A DNA stretch of 64,000 bases from Clostridia bacterium. GTDB taxonomy: Bacteria; Bacillota; Clostridia; Oscillospirales; Acutalibacteraceae. The notes beneath the pieces are model-generated. The model was not told the DNA's origin. It ran no database searches and saw only the letters and a program-made list of their open reading frames with translations. Below are positions 41,170 to 50,608 of the stretch, piece after piece. Every line of letters begins with the position of its first letter. Within the stretch, counting starts at the first letter, position 1. The stretch lies in the NCBI GenBank assembly GCA_017521925.1, contig JAFXBG010000001.1, positions 51,504-115,503 of the forward strand, in the 5' to 3' direction. A program made the translations under genes and the position numbers.

Positions 41170-41892
41170 TTAATTCATATTACCGGTAAAAAACATTATT
41201 GCTGAAAGTGCCGCCAAAGGTGCGGTTTCGGCACGCAGGATTCTCTTGCCCAATGTTGCGTTTGTAACTCCTTTTGACAAAAGATATTTTATTTCGCTTT
41301 CTTCAAAACCGCCCTCACTGCCGATAAAAATGCTGACGGTTTTCGGATTGTCTTTTAAAAGGGAAGCTATGGTTTTGCCGCCGCCTTCGTAAAATACTAT
41401 GGAAACGTCGTCGTACTTTGCTTTTTCTGCGGCTTCCTTTAAAGTAAGCAAGGATTTAACCTCAGGTGTTTTGCCTCGTCTGGATTGCTGAGCGGCACCT
41501 AAGGCGATTTTCTGCCAGCGTTCGCATTTCTTTTTTATGGATTTTTCGTCAGGTCGGGAAATACAGCGGTCGGTAAGGGTTGGCACAATTTCGGTTACAC
41601 CAAGCTCTACCGCTTTCTGAACGATAAAGTCCATTTTATCCCCTTTGGTAAGTCCCTGATAAAGAGTAACCTTGACTGTGGGTTCCTGCTGACAAGGCTT
41701 TGAAGAAACAACCTTTACCTCTACACCTTCCGAAAAGCCTTCGATAACACAGCTGTGTTCTGTGCCGTCGGGAGATACAAGGGTAAGCTCTTCGCCTTCT
41801 TTCATCCTCAGGGATTTTCTGATGTGCTGTGCGTCGTCGCCCTCAATAATGTATTTGTCTGTAAAGTTTCTGTCAGCAAAAAACCAAGCCAT
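41170..41892 (-). CDS. rsmE: 16S rRNA (uracil-1498-N3)-methyltransferase
   Basis: The 240-residue SPOUT methyltransferase has an N-terminal PUA-like domain (DDAQHIRKSLRMKEGEELTLVSPDG). The C-terminal knot carries VQKAVELGVTEIVPTLTDRCI, AAQQSRRGKTPEV, IGSEGGFEESEI and TLGKRILRAETAPLAALS, all RsmE hallmarks. In many Firmicutes it follows prmA in the dnaJ cluster; here it is separate and paired with mtnN, which recycles the SAH that such enzymes release. Confidence 0.95.
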   Translation of the reverse strand: MAWFFADRNFTDKYIIEGDDAQHIRKSLRMKEGEELTLVSPDGTEHSCVIEGFSEGVEVKVVSSKPCQQEPTVKVTLYQGLTKGDKMDFIVQKAVELGVTEIVPTLTDRCISRPDEKSIKKKCERWQKIALGAAQQSRRGKTPEVKSLLTLKEAAEKAKYDDVSIVFYEGGGKTIASLLKDNPKTVSIFIGSEGGFEESEIKYLLSKGVTNATLGKRILRAETAPLAALSAIMFFTGNMN

Positions 41893-42001
41893 AGTTATTC
41901 TCCTAAAACGTTCTTTTTAAAATATAACAAATATCGGGGAATATTGCAATAAATAACTTTAAATGATAATATATATTCAAGATTATAATGGGGTGATATG
42001 G

Positions 42002-42553
42002 GTGACTTTAAGTGAATTTTTAAATGAACTTGAAAGTAATAATATATGTATGGAGTCTTTGCCTGAGGAACTTGTAAAGGCTCTTAATGAAAAGGGGCTG
42101 AAAATTGCCACTGCCGAAAGCTGTACAGGGGGACTTATCAGCAAGATGATTACCGATGTGTCGGGAGCAAGTGCTGTTTTTGACTGCGGTGTGTGCAGTT
42201 ATGCCAACGAGATTAAAGAAAAGGTGCTTGGCGTAAGTTCAGAGGATTTAAAGAGTAAGGGTGCCGTAAGCAAAGAAGTAGCAATGCAGATGGCAGAAGG
42301 TGTCAGAAAACTATCGGGTGCTGACATAGGAATTTCCACCACAGGTATAGCAGGACCCACAGGCGGAACAGATTCAAAACCTGTGGGAACAGTTTATATC
42401 GGAGTGTCTACTATATCCAAAAATTATTATTTGTTGGCAAATCTTGCGTTAATAGATGATGCAAAAAACGCCACACGGGATAAAATTCGCCAATCAGCCG
42501 CACTTCTTGCCATTTATTGTGGATTTATAGAGGCAAAAGCCGAAAACTATTGA
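42002..42553 (+). CDS. pncC: CinA C-terminal-type nicotinamide-nucleotide amidase
   Basis: The 183-residue stand-alone CinA C-terminal domain has KIATAESCTGGLISKMITDVSGAS, VCSYANEIKEKVLGV and GADIGISTTGIAGPTGG, which include the Ser of SCTGG. It deamidates nicotinamide mononucleotide to nicotinate mononucleotide in NAD recycling. GTG 42002 follows GGGGTGAT; the frame is open to 41963. The first 28 residues (VTLSEFLNELESNN) are a short extension before the domain. Confidence 0.9.
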   Translation: MTLSEFLNELESNNICMESLPEELVKALNEKGLKIATAESCTGGLISKMITDVSGASAVFDCGVCSYANEIKEKVLGVSSEDLKSKGAVSKEVAMQMAEGVRKLSGADIGISTTGIAGPTGGTDSKPVGTVYIGVSTISKNYYLLANLALIDDAKNATRDKIRQSAALLAIYCGFIEAKAENY

Positions 42554-42659
42554 TATTTCTAAAGATTTGTGATACAATCTATCTACATAGTTGTAATTTA
42601 TAATGCGGAATTATACATATCAAAAGGATTTTTGAAAAATTTTTACAGGAGTTGATTTT

Positions 42660-44153
42660 ATGCCCAGACAGGCAGGCATTCTTATGCCAATTACATCGCT
42701 TCCCTCACCTTACGGTATTGGTACCATTGGTAAGGAAGCTTACAAATTTGCCGACTTTCTGAAAAAATCAGGTCAGAAGATCTGGCAGATTCTTCCCGTT
42801 GGCCCTACAAGCTACGGTGACTCACCTTATCAGTCTTTTTCAACCTATGCAGGTAACCCTTATATGATTGACCTCGATACTTTAGTTGCTGAGGGTTTAC
42901 TTAAAAAGGCTGAGCTTAAAAAGTACGAGTGGGGCTCTAACCCCGGCTATGTAGATTATGAGAAAATCTACAACTCAAGATTTGAAGTTTTAAGAATCGC
43001 TTACGACCGCTTTAAGGAGCAGGAAGACCAGAAAGCATTTACTTCCTTTAAGAGAAAGAACTGCAAATGGCTTAAGAACTATGCTCTTTATATGGCTGTT
43101 AAGAAAGCTAACGGTATGAAAGCCTGGACAGAGTGGGAAGACGAAGAAATCCGTGTTCGCGAGCCTAAGGCAGTTGACCGTTACACAAGAAAGTTCAAGG
43201 ATGAAATCGGCTTCTGGAGCTGGATTCAGTATAAATTCTATGAGCAGTGGGAGAAGTTCCGTGCTTACGTTAACTCCAAGGGCATCAAGATTTTAGGCGA
43301 TATGCCTATCTATGTTGCTATGGACAGCGCTGACACATGGGCAAACCCTGAGGTGTTCTGGCTTACAGAAGACCGTCAGCCCGTATGCGTTGCAGGTTGT
43401 CCTCCCGATTATTTCTCTGCTACAGGTCAGCTTTGGGGCAACCCCCTTTACAACTGGGAATACCTCAAGAGCACAAACTACGCTTGGTGGTTTGACCGCA
43501 TCAAGGCAGCAGATGCACTTTTTGACATTACAAGAATCGACCATTTCCGTGCATTTGACAGCTACTGGGCAATTCCTTTCCCTGCTGAGAATGCTATTGG
43601 CGGCAGCTGGCTTGAAGGTCCCGGAATTGAGTTCTTCAATAAGATGAAAGAGGCTATCGGCGATATCGAAATCGTAGCCGAAGACCTTGGTACACTTACT
43701 CCCGGTGTTATTCAGCTTCTTAAGGACAGCGGTTACCCCGGTATGAAGGTTCTTGAGTTTGCATTTGACAGCGGCGAAGAAAATGACTACCTTCCCCACA
43801 AGTACCCTGAGAACTGCGTAGTATACTCAGGTACTCACGATAACGATACCCTTATGGGCTGGCACGACAACACAGCTTCTGACTCTGACAAGGCTCACGC
43901 ATGGAGCTACTGCCAGATTACTCCTGAAGAGGGCTTTAACTGGGGTATCATCCGTACAGCTTACGAAAGCCGTGCTAACTACGCTATTATTCAGATTCAG
44001 GATATCCTCGGACTTGGTTCCGAAGCAAGAATAAATACTCCCTCAACTTTAGGCGGCAACTGGGAGTGGAGAATTGACTCATCAGCCCTTACTAAGGAGC
44101 TTGCCGCAAAATTAAAAGATTTAGCTACCAGAACAGGTAGAACGGAGGACTAA
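42660..44153 (+). CDS. malQ: 4-alpha-glucanotransferase (amylomaltase)
   Basis: The 497-residue GH77 enzyme transfers maltooligosaccharyl units and releases glucose. Signatures are QILPVGPTSYGDSPYQSFSTYAGNPYMID at the N-terminus, ITRIDHFRAF (nucleophile Asp), EDLGTLTPGV (acid/base Glu) and YSGTHDNDT (third acid). It lies four bases before the phosphorylase gene, so they form an operon for maltodextrin/glycogen use. ATG follows ACAGGAG. Codons are strongly biased, as in oppA and dnaK, suggesting high expression. Confidence 0.96.
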   Translation: MPRQAGILMPITSLPSPYGIGTIGKEAYKFADFLKKSGQKIWQILPVGPTSYGDSPYQSFSTYAGNPYMIDLDTLVAEGLLKKAELKKYEWGSNPGYVDYEKIYNSRFEVLRIAYDRFKEQEDQKAFTSFKRKNCKWLKNYALYMAVKKANGMKAWTEWEDEEIRVREPKAVDRYTRKFKDEIGFWSWIQYKFYEQWEKFRAYVNSKGIKILGDMPIYVAMDSADTWANPEVFWLTEDRQPVCVAGCPPDYFSATGQLWGNPLYNWEYLKSTNYAWWFDRIKAADALFDITRIDHFRAFDSYWAIPFPAENAIGGSWLEGPGIEFFNKMKEAIGDIEIVAEDLGTLTPGVIQLLKDSGYPGMKVLEFAFDSGEENDYLPHKYPENCVVYSGTHDNDTLMGWHDNTASDSDKAHAWSYCQITPEEGFNWGIIRTAYESRANYAIIQIQDILGLGSEARINTPSTLGGNWEWRIDSSALTKELAAKLKDLATRTGRTED

Positions 44154-44157
44154 TCCA

Positions 44158-46512
44158 ATGAGTAAGATTATTGAGAATTTAGAGACTATTTCCAAAAGTG
44201 CTTATAGCGTAAAGCCCAAGGAGCTTAATGCTGAGCAGCTTCACCTTGTTTTAGGTAAGGCTGTTATGTCTGAAATTGCAGACCGTTGGGAAAAGAGCAA
44301 GAAGACCCACGCAAAGAACCGCAGAGCTTACTACTTCTCTGCTGAGTTCTTAATGGGCAGAATGATTTACAACAACCTTTACTGCTTAGGCGTACTTGAC
44401 GAGGTTAAGGCTATGCTTAAGTCCAAGGGTATTGACATCAACGCATTTGAAGATATCGACGATGCAGCATTAGGCAACGGCGGTCTTGGTCGTCTTGCAG
44501 CTTGTTTCCTTGATTCTGCTGCTACTCACGACGTTCCCCTTGACGGTTACGGCATCCGCTACAAGTACGGTCTTTTCAAGCAGAAGATTGAAAATGGCAG
44601 ACAGGTAGAGGTAGCTGACGACTGGCAGAAGTTCGGTGACCCCTGGTGCATCAGACGCATCGACGAGGCTGTTGAGGTTAAGTTTGCGGACCAGACAGTT
44701 GTAGCTGTTCCTTACGATATGGCTATTATCGGCTACGGCACAAAGAACATCAACACTCTCCGCTTATGGCAGGCAGAGGCAGTTGAGGAGTTTGACTTCT
44801 TACAGTTTAATGACGGCAGATACGACGCTGCTATCAAGGCTAAGAACGATGCTGAGAACATCTCTAAGGTTCTCTATCCCAACGATAACTCCCGTGAGGG
44901 TAAGGTTTTAAGACTTAAGCAGCAGTATTTCTTCTGCTCTGCTTCCTTACAGGATATCCTTAAGAAGTATAAGGCTAAGCACGGCAATGACTTCAGCTTC
45001 TTTGCTAAGGAAAATGCAATTCAGCTTAACGATACACACCCCATATGCTGTATTCCTGAGCTTATCAGACTTCTCTCTCTTGAGGGTGTAGGTTTTGATG
45101 AGGCTTTCGAGATTGCACAGAAGACATTTGCATATACAAACCACACAGTTATGGCAGAGGCTCTTGAGAAGTGGAGCATCTCCCTTATGCGTGAAGTTAT
45201 CCCCGAGATTTTTGATATCATCTGCAAGATTAACGACCGCGAGGTTGCTGATTTCCATGCTAAGGGTATGCCCGAGGATATGATCAACCGAATGAGAATT
45301 ATCGAGGGTGAGCAGATTCATATGGCTCGTCTCGGTGTTTATGCTACAAGCTACGTAAACGGTGTTGCTTGGATTCACACAGAAATCCTCAAGAACGACG
45401 TTCTTAACGACTGGTATAAGATTTATCCCGAGAGATTCCAGAACAAGACAAACGGTATCACTCAGAGAAGATGGCTTGGCCTTTGCAACCCTGAGCTTTC
45501 CGCTTTCTTAACAGAGAAGGTTGGCGACGGTTGGCAGAAGGACCTTTCCAAGCTTTCTGCTCTTAACGATATGATTGATGCTAAGGCTGTTAAGGAATTC
45601 AACAAGATTAAAGCTAAGAAGAAGAAGCAGCTTGCTCAGTACGTTAAGAAGATGGATAACTTTGACCTTAACCCTGACTTCATCTTTGACATTCAGGTTA
45701 AGAGACTTCACGAGTATAAGAGACAGCTCCTCAACGCTTTCTCTATCCTTGCTATCTACTTCCGCATTAAAGACGGCACATTAACTGACTGGAACCCCAC
45801 AGCATTCATCTTCGGTGCTAAGGCTGCTCCCGGTTACAGACGTGCTAAGGCTATTATCAAGTTCATTAATGAGATTGCAAACCTCGTTAACAATGACCCC
45901 GATACAAAGGACAAGCTCCAGGTTATCTTTGTTTCCAACTACAACGTATCTTACGCAGAGAAGATTGTTGTTGCTGCTGATGTTTCTGAGCAGATTTCCA
46001 CAGCAGGTACAGAGGCTTCAGGTACAGGTAACATGAAGTTTATGCTCAACGGTGCAGTAACACTTGGTACTTACGACGGTGCTAACGTTGAGATTGCTCA
46101 GCAGGCAGGTGAAGAGAACGAGTATATCTTCGGTGCAAGAGTTGAGGAGATTGACTCTCTTAAGGCTGGCGGCTACTGGCCCAGAGGTATCTATGATACC
46201 AACGCTGAGGTAAGAAGAGTTATCGACTGTCTCGTTAACGGTATGTTCAATGACGACGGCGCTCAGGGCGAAGGCAGCTTCCGTGAGCTCTGGGAGGGCT
46301 TACTCGACGGCAAGAGCTGGCATGCTCCTGACCATTACTTCATCCTCAGAGACCTTCCCGATTATATCGAGACAAAGATTCGCTGCAACAAGGAGTATTC
46401 TGACAGAATCGCATTTGGTACAAAGTGCTTAAAGAATGTTGCCAACGCAGGCAAGTTCAGCTCTGACAGAACAATCCTCCAGTATGCAACTGAGCTCTGG
46501 CACGTAAAGTAA
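44158..46512 (+). CDS. glgP: Glycogen/maltodextrin phosphorylase
   Basis: The 784-residue GT35 phosphorylase releases glucose-1-phosphate from alpha-1,4-glucans. It shows ALGNGGLGRLAACFLDS, the substrate and phosphate segments QLNDTHP and DIQVKRLHEYKRQLLN, and the pyridoxal-phosphate block EASGTGNMKFMLNGAVTLGTYDGANVEI containing the PLP lysine. Whether glycogen or maltodextrin is the main substrate cannot be told, hence glgP/malP. It ends in a strong terminator. Confidence 0.96.
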   Translation: MSKIIENLETISKSAYSVKPKELNAEQLHLVLGKAVMSEIADRWEKSKKTHAKNRRAYYFSAEFLMGRMIYNNLYCLGVLDEVKAMLKSKGIDINAFEDIDDAALGNGGLGRLAACFLDSAATHDVPLDGYGIRYKYGLFKQKIENGRQVEVADDWQKFGDPWCIRRIDEAVEVKFADQTVVAVPYDMAIIGYGTKNINTLRLWQAEAVEEFDFLQFNDGRYDAAIKAKNDAENISKVLYPNDNSREGKVLRLKQQYFFCSASLQDILKKYKAKHGNDFSFFAKENAIQLNDTHPICCIPELIRLLSLEGVGFDEAFEIAQKTFAYTNHTVMAEALEKWSISLMREVIPEIFDIICKINDREVADFHAKGMPEDMINRMRIIEGEQIHMARLGVYATSYVNGVAWIHTEILKNDVLNDWYKIYPERFQNKTNGITQRRWLGLCNPELSAFLTEKVGDGWQKDLSKLSALNDMIDAKAVKEFNKIKAKKKKQLAQYVKKMDNFDLNPDFIFDIQVKRLHEYKRQLLNAFSILAIYFRIKDGTLTDWNPTAFIFGAKAAPGYRRAKAIIKFINEIANLVNNDPDTKDKLQVIFVSNYNVSYAEKIVVAADVSEQISTAGTEASGTGNMKFMLNGAVTLGTYDGANVEIAQQAGEENEYIFGARVEEIDSLKAGGYWPRGIYDTNAEVRRVIDCLVNGMFNDDGAQGEGSFRELWEGLLDGKSWHAPDHYFILRDLPDYIETKIRCNKEYSDRIAFGTKCLKNVANAGKFSSDRTILQYATELWHVK

Positions 46513-46528
46513 TTTAAAACTTAAAGTA

Positions 46529-46564
46529 TACACGGCGACGGATTTTCCGTCGCCGTTTTTGTGT
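46529..46564 (+). terminator. Terminator of the malQ-glgP operon
   Basis: ACGGCGACGGA pairs with TCCGTCGCCGT and is followed by TTTTGTGTG. Confidence 0.9.
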
Positions 46565-46584
46565 GTCAATTGAACTAAAATAAG

Positions 46585-46613
46585 TTGACAGCATTAGACT
46601 TATATGGTACTAT
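46585..46613 (+). promoter_or_regulatory. Promoter of the leucine-rich-repeat gene pair
   Basis: TTGACA (46585-46590) and TACTAT (46608-46613) are separated by 17 bases. Confidence 0.7.
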
Positions 46614-46654
46614 TGTTGTAGAAAATATCAACAATTCATAAAGGAGGCATTTTT

Positions 46655-48883
46655 ATGAGAAGCAAAATAACCAAAGTGACGGCAATACTGCTGGGAGTGC
46701 TGATGTTGATTTGCACTTTGCCAATCTCGGTTTCTGCCGCTTCCAACTCAATGGTTACATATAAGAAAAGCAACGGTGAAATTATTATTACCGGCTGTAA
46801 GGATAAAGTAAAGAGCATTATTATCCCGGAAAAAATCGACGGTCTGCCTGTTACCACTATTGCAGAAGAGGCATTTAAAGACGGTAAGTTTGAGTACATC
46901 AGTATTCCTGATACTATCAAAAAAATAGGTGCAGATGCGTTTAAGGGGTGCTATACCCTTAAAGTTGTTGATATTGAGGATATAGCTTCCTGGTGCAAAA
47001 TTGATTTTGGAAACGAAAGCTCTTGTCCCACAGTCCTCACCTATGCAAACCTTTGCATAGACGGAGTAGTGCTTACAAGCCTTTACATCCCTGACGGAGT
47101 AAATAAAATCGGTGCCTTTGCTTTTTGTGGCAACAACGATATAGAAGCCGTGTTTATTCCTCAGTCGGTAAAGTCAATAGGACAGAGGGCGTTCAGCGGT
47201 GCTGTAAATATAAAAAATGTATACTGCGTTTCAACGGCAAAAGACTGGGAAACTATGACATCCAAAAAGCCTATATATTTAAGGGATAAGGCTAAGGTAT
47301 GGCTTATTAATCCCAAGGAAACTGTTCTTGACGGACTTGAATACACAGAGGAAAACGGCGGTATTATCATAACAGGTTATGAAGGCAACCTTTTTAAGCT
47401 TGAGATTCCTGAAAAAATAGACGGGAAGCCTGTAGTAAGAATCGACAGCTACGCCTTTGAGGAAAAAAACACTATTGCAGAGGTTATTCTTCCCTCAACG
47501 GTAAAGGAAATTTATCCCGGTGCGTTTTTTGGGTGTAAATATCTTACAAAGGTAAACATTCCCAAAAACGTGCAGGTTCTTCATGAGGGTGTGTTTGAAA
47601 AGTGCGACAGCCTCAGAAATATAAAGTTTTCAAACAACTTAAAAGAAATCGGATTTTACGCATTTTCAGGGTGTAATTCAATTACAAAGGTAGAAATTCC
47701 TGAGGGTACAGAGTCTCTTTTAGAGCATGCTTTCGGCGATTGCCGCAATCTTCGAGAGATTAAGATTCCTGATACGCTGAAAGTATTTTCAGGTACAGCT
47801 TTTTACAATACCGCCTTTTATAATGACGAAAGCAACTGGGTAAACGGTGCGTTGTATATTGGCAATTACTTTTGCCGTGTGAACGAAAATGCAAAGGGAA
47901 AAATTGTTGTAAAAGACGGCACACAAATTATTCCTGCCCAAGCCTTTGAAGGAAACTTAGGAATAACTGAGATTGTTCTTCCCGATTCTGTTACTACCAT
48001 AAGGGAATCCGCTTTTTCGGGTTGTGAAAATCTTAAAAGTGTAAACCTTCCTGAGGGTATTACCGAAATTTACCAGAGTACTTTTTCAGGATGCTCATCT
48101 CTTGAACAAATAGAGCTTCCCTCAGGGCTTAAAAAAATCGGCGAAAGTGCTTTTAACGGATGCAAAAGCTTAGGTAAAATTGATATCCCGGAAGGTGTTA
48201 CCGAAATAGCTGAAGGTGCCTTTGCTTTATGCGGAATTGAAAGTATAACTTTACCTGAGGGCGTTACAAGAATAGAGCATAATACCTTCAGATATTGTAA
48301 AAAGCTTTCAGAGGTTAACCTTGGCCCAAATGTAAAATACATAAGCAGTCTGGCGTTTACCGATACTGAAATGTATCCCGAATACGATTGGGACCGTGAA
48401 TATTTCTACATTGATTACTGTCTGCTGTCTTATGAGAATATCCTTGCAAAAGAATACACAGTAAACGACGGCACAAGGGTAATCGGTTACGATGCATTCA
48501 GAAATGCTTACAACCTTGAGGTTCTTAATATTCCCGAAAGTGTAGAGAGTATCTGCGACTCTGCTTTCAGCGGTCCTACAGACCTGAAAACCATTAATTT
48601 CGGCGGTTCTGAGCTTCAGTTCAACAGTATGATTCAGGGTGCTGATACAAAGCTTAGTAAGAATACTGTTGTAAACTTTGCCAAGGAAAGCGAATATATC
48701 GTGGGCGACGCCAATCTTGACGGTAAAGTTAACATAAGAGATGCTACGGCTATTCAGAAGCACACCGCAAAAATTGATATTCTTGAGGGCAAAGCCCTTG
48801 AACTGGCAGATTTTAACCTTGACAATAATGTTAATATCAAGGACGCAACTGCTGTTCAGAAGAAAACAGCAGGACTTATTTAA
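46655..48883 (+). CDS. Secreted BspA-type leucine-rich-repeat protein with C-terminal dockerin
   Basis: The 742-residue exported protein has a signal peptide (residues 1-28, ending VSAA) and about a dozen LRR_5 (Treponema/BspA-type) repeats such as IPDTIKKIGADAFKGCYTL, LPSTVKEIYPGAFFGCKYL and IPEGTESLLEHAFGDCRNL. The C-terminal dockerin has two Ca-binding repeats (GDANLDGKVNIRDATAIQKHTA and ADFNLDNNVNIKDATAVQKKTA, about residues 680-742). LRR_5 proteins bind host or microbial surfaces; the dockerin should place it on a cohesin scaffold. RBS AAAGGAGG. The second LRR gene follows after 14 bp. Confidence 0.88.
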   Translation: MRSKITKVTAILLGVLMLICTLPISVSAASNSMVTYKKSNGEIIITGCKDKVKSIIIPEKIDGLPVTTIAEEAFKDGKFEYISIPDTIKKIGADAFKGCYTLKVVDIEDIASWCKIDFGNESSCPTVLTYANLCIDGVVLTSLYIPDGVNKIGAFAFCGNNDIEAVFIPQSVKSIGQRAFSGAVNIKNVYCVSTAKDWETMTSKKPIYLRDKAKVWLINPKETVLDGLEYTEENGGIIITGYEGNLFKLEIPEKIDGKPVVRIDSYAFEEKNTIAEVILPSTVKEIYPGAFFGCKYLTKVNIPKNVQVLHEGVFEKCDSLRNIKFSNNLKEIGFYAFSGCNSITKVEIPEGTESLLEHAFGDCRNLREIKIPDTLKVFSGTAFYNTAFYNDESNWVNGALYIGNYFCRVNENAKGKIVVKDGTQIIPAQAFEGNLGITEIVLPDSVTTIRESAFSGCENLKSVNLPEGITEIYQSTFSGCSSLEQIELPSGLKKIGESAFNGCKSLGKIDIPEGVTEIAEGAFALCGIESITLPEGVTRIEHNTFRYCKKLSEVNLGPNVKYISSLAFTDTEMYPEYDWDREYFYIDYCLLSYENILAKEYTVNDGTRVIGYDAFRNAYNLEVLNIPESVESICDSAFSGPTDLKTINFGGSELQFNSMIQGADTKLSKNTVVNFAKESEYIVGDANLDGKVNIRDATAIQKHTAKIDILEGKALELADFNLDNNVNIKDATAVQKKTAGLI

Positions 48884-48897
48884 AAGGATGACGTAAT

Positions 48898-50502
48898 ATG
48901 AAAAGAATTATTTCTCTGGTGCTTGTTGTCATAAGCCTTATCAGCATAAGCACAGTAAGTTTTTGTGCTGAAAGCACAGAGACTCTGACTATAGGTGATT
49001 TCGTGGCCGAAAAAATCGGTGATGGCAAAATTAAAATCACAGGCTATAACGGTAAATCAGAGGAGCTTACAATTCCTGCAGAGCTGGATGGCTTTAAGGT
49101 TACGGCAATAGCCGACAATGCCTTTAAAAACAATACGGTAATCCGTACCCTTACAATTTCTGAGGGTATTGAGGAAATCGGCGATTATGCCTTTGCATAT
49201 TGCCACGGACTTGAAAGTGTAACGCTTCCCGAATCTCTTAAGTCAGTGGGCGAGGGTGGTTTTTACTACTGCCCTCAGATGTATACGGTATCTGTACCTG
49301 CAAGTGTAGAACACATTGGCAAAGAGGCTTTCGGTTACAACTACAGAAAGTTTGACCTTGAAACAAAAAGCTATGTCTATTCCGTGACCAATGTTTTTGT
49401 TATGTATGCATCTTCGGGTTGCGCAGCCTATGAGTATGCTTTGAGCAACAGAATTCTGCTTAATGTGGTACACGATACAGAGTTTGATGAGTATTTCGAC
49501 TGCTGGTTTGAGATTCCGCCTGAATGGGTCGATGCCAAGGAAATTTACTGCTATATACGTGAGATTGCTGAAGAGGGTGTTGAGATTACAAAGTGGCAGA
49601 GCGAGCAGTCGAAAATGCATATCAGCAATGACGGCTCAGCAGCCTTTACATCCTATATTACTGACCGTATAAGCTATGGAACAGTATGTGAAGTGATTTT
49701 CAGCACCGACACAGGCCAGCAGACTTATCCTGCAATTTTTCATTATCCCAACGGCTCTTATTTTTACTGCAACGGTAAATATGCAGTCAGCGACAATGTG
49801 AAGGTTCCCTCGTTGGTAGGTACCTGGTGCGACGGAAGAGATACCGACGCAGAGCTTGCCGAGTATTTTGGCTTGAACAAAGGATATAAAGAAGTAAAAC
49901 CTGAGGATTACACACCGCCTTTTGAAGATGATGACACAAGCTGGCTTCAGTATGTGTCTGAGGATATTCTGATGCACGGAGACGTAAACTGCGACGGCAA
50001 GGTTAATGTCCGTGATGCTACCGAGGTGCAGAAGTACCTGGCTTTCTTTGACGGTATGGAAATAGGCTTTACAGGCGAAATGCTTATGGATGTATACCGT
50101 GACAGCTGTTACAATATCAAAATCGCCACACAGATTCAGAAGTACGCGGCAAAGTTTGAAACTGACAGTTATGTAGGCGAGCCTGCGGTTTATAAGGTGT
50201 ATATTACAAGCAATATGGTTATTGAAGAAGAGCTGACTTTTGAATATACAGAAAAATATTCTGACTTTACAGGCAAAGGAAAATTATATGATGACCCCGA
50301 AAGAAAAAATATAAGGTTCTTTTATGTTCCTGTTTATGCTGATGAGGTGTATGTATGTGCAGGTGAAAATTGCCGCGGGGTGGTAAGTTATGATTTTAAC
50401 ACAGATACTACCACCGACGGAGTGTTCAACGAACTGCTTTGCATTGAGAAAATCAGCGAAGACGGCACAATGTATATATATGCTAAAAATCCCTTGAATT
50501 AA
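48898..50502 (+). CDS. Secreted leucine-rich-repeat protein with internal dockerin-like module
   Basis: The 534-residue protein has a signal peptide (residues 1-24), a short LRR_5 block (about residues 45-170: EGIEEIGDYAFAYCHGLESVTLPESL), and a region of unknown fold (170-355). An internal dockerin-like module follows (about residues 358-420) whose first repeat is good (GDVNCDGKVNVRDATEVQKYLA) and whose second is eroded (YNIKIATQIQKYAA). The C-terminal beta-rich domain is about 110 residues. It is the second gene after the larger LRR protein and is probably co-transcribed. The dockerin in the middle rather than at an end is unusual. Confidence 0.8.
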   Translation: MKRIISLVLVVISLISISTVSFCAESTETLTIGDFVAEKIGDGKIKITGYNGKSEELTIPAELDGFKVTAIADNAFKNNTVIRTLTISEGIEEIGDYAFAYCHGLESVTLPESLKSVGEGGFYYCPQMYTVSVPASVEHIGKEAFGYNYRKFDLETKSYVYSVTNVFVMYASSGCAAYEYALSNRILLNVVHDTEFDEYFDCWFEIPPEWVDAKEIYCYIREIAEEGVEITKWQSEQSKMHISNDGSAAFTSYITDRISYGTVCEVIFSTDTGQQTYPAIFHYPNGSYFYCNGKYAVSDNVKVPSLVGTWCDGRDTDAELAEYFGLNKGYKEVKPEDYTPPFEDDDTSWLQYVSEDILMHGDVNCDGKVNVRDATEVQKYLAFFDGMEIGFTGEMLMDVYRDSCYNIKIATQIQKYAAKFETDSYVGEPAVYKVYITSNMVIEEELTFEYTEKYSDFTGKGKLYDDPERKNIRFFYVPVYADEVYVCAGENCRGVVSYDFNTDTTTDGVFNELLCIEKISEDGTMYIYAKNPLN

Positions 50503-50506
50503 AAGT

Positions 50507-50545
50507 AAGACGGCGAAAAAATCGCCGTCTCTTTCTTTTTGCCTT
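50507..50545 (+). terminator. Terminator after the LRR gene pair
   Basis: AGACGGCGA pairs with TCGCCGTCT and is followed by CTTTCTTTTTG. Confidence 0.85.
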
Positions 50546-50608
50546 GCCGAAACTTAAAAATTGTAGTAACATATAAACATATATATTATTTGAATTTCGG
50601 TGAGGAAA

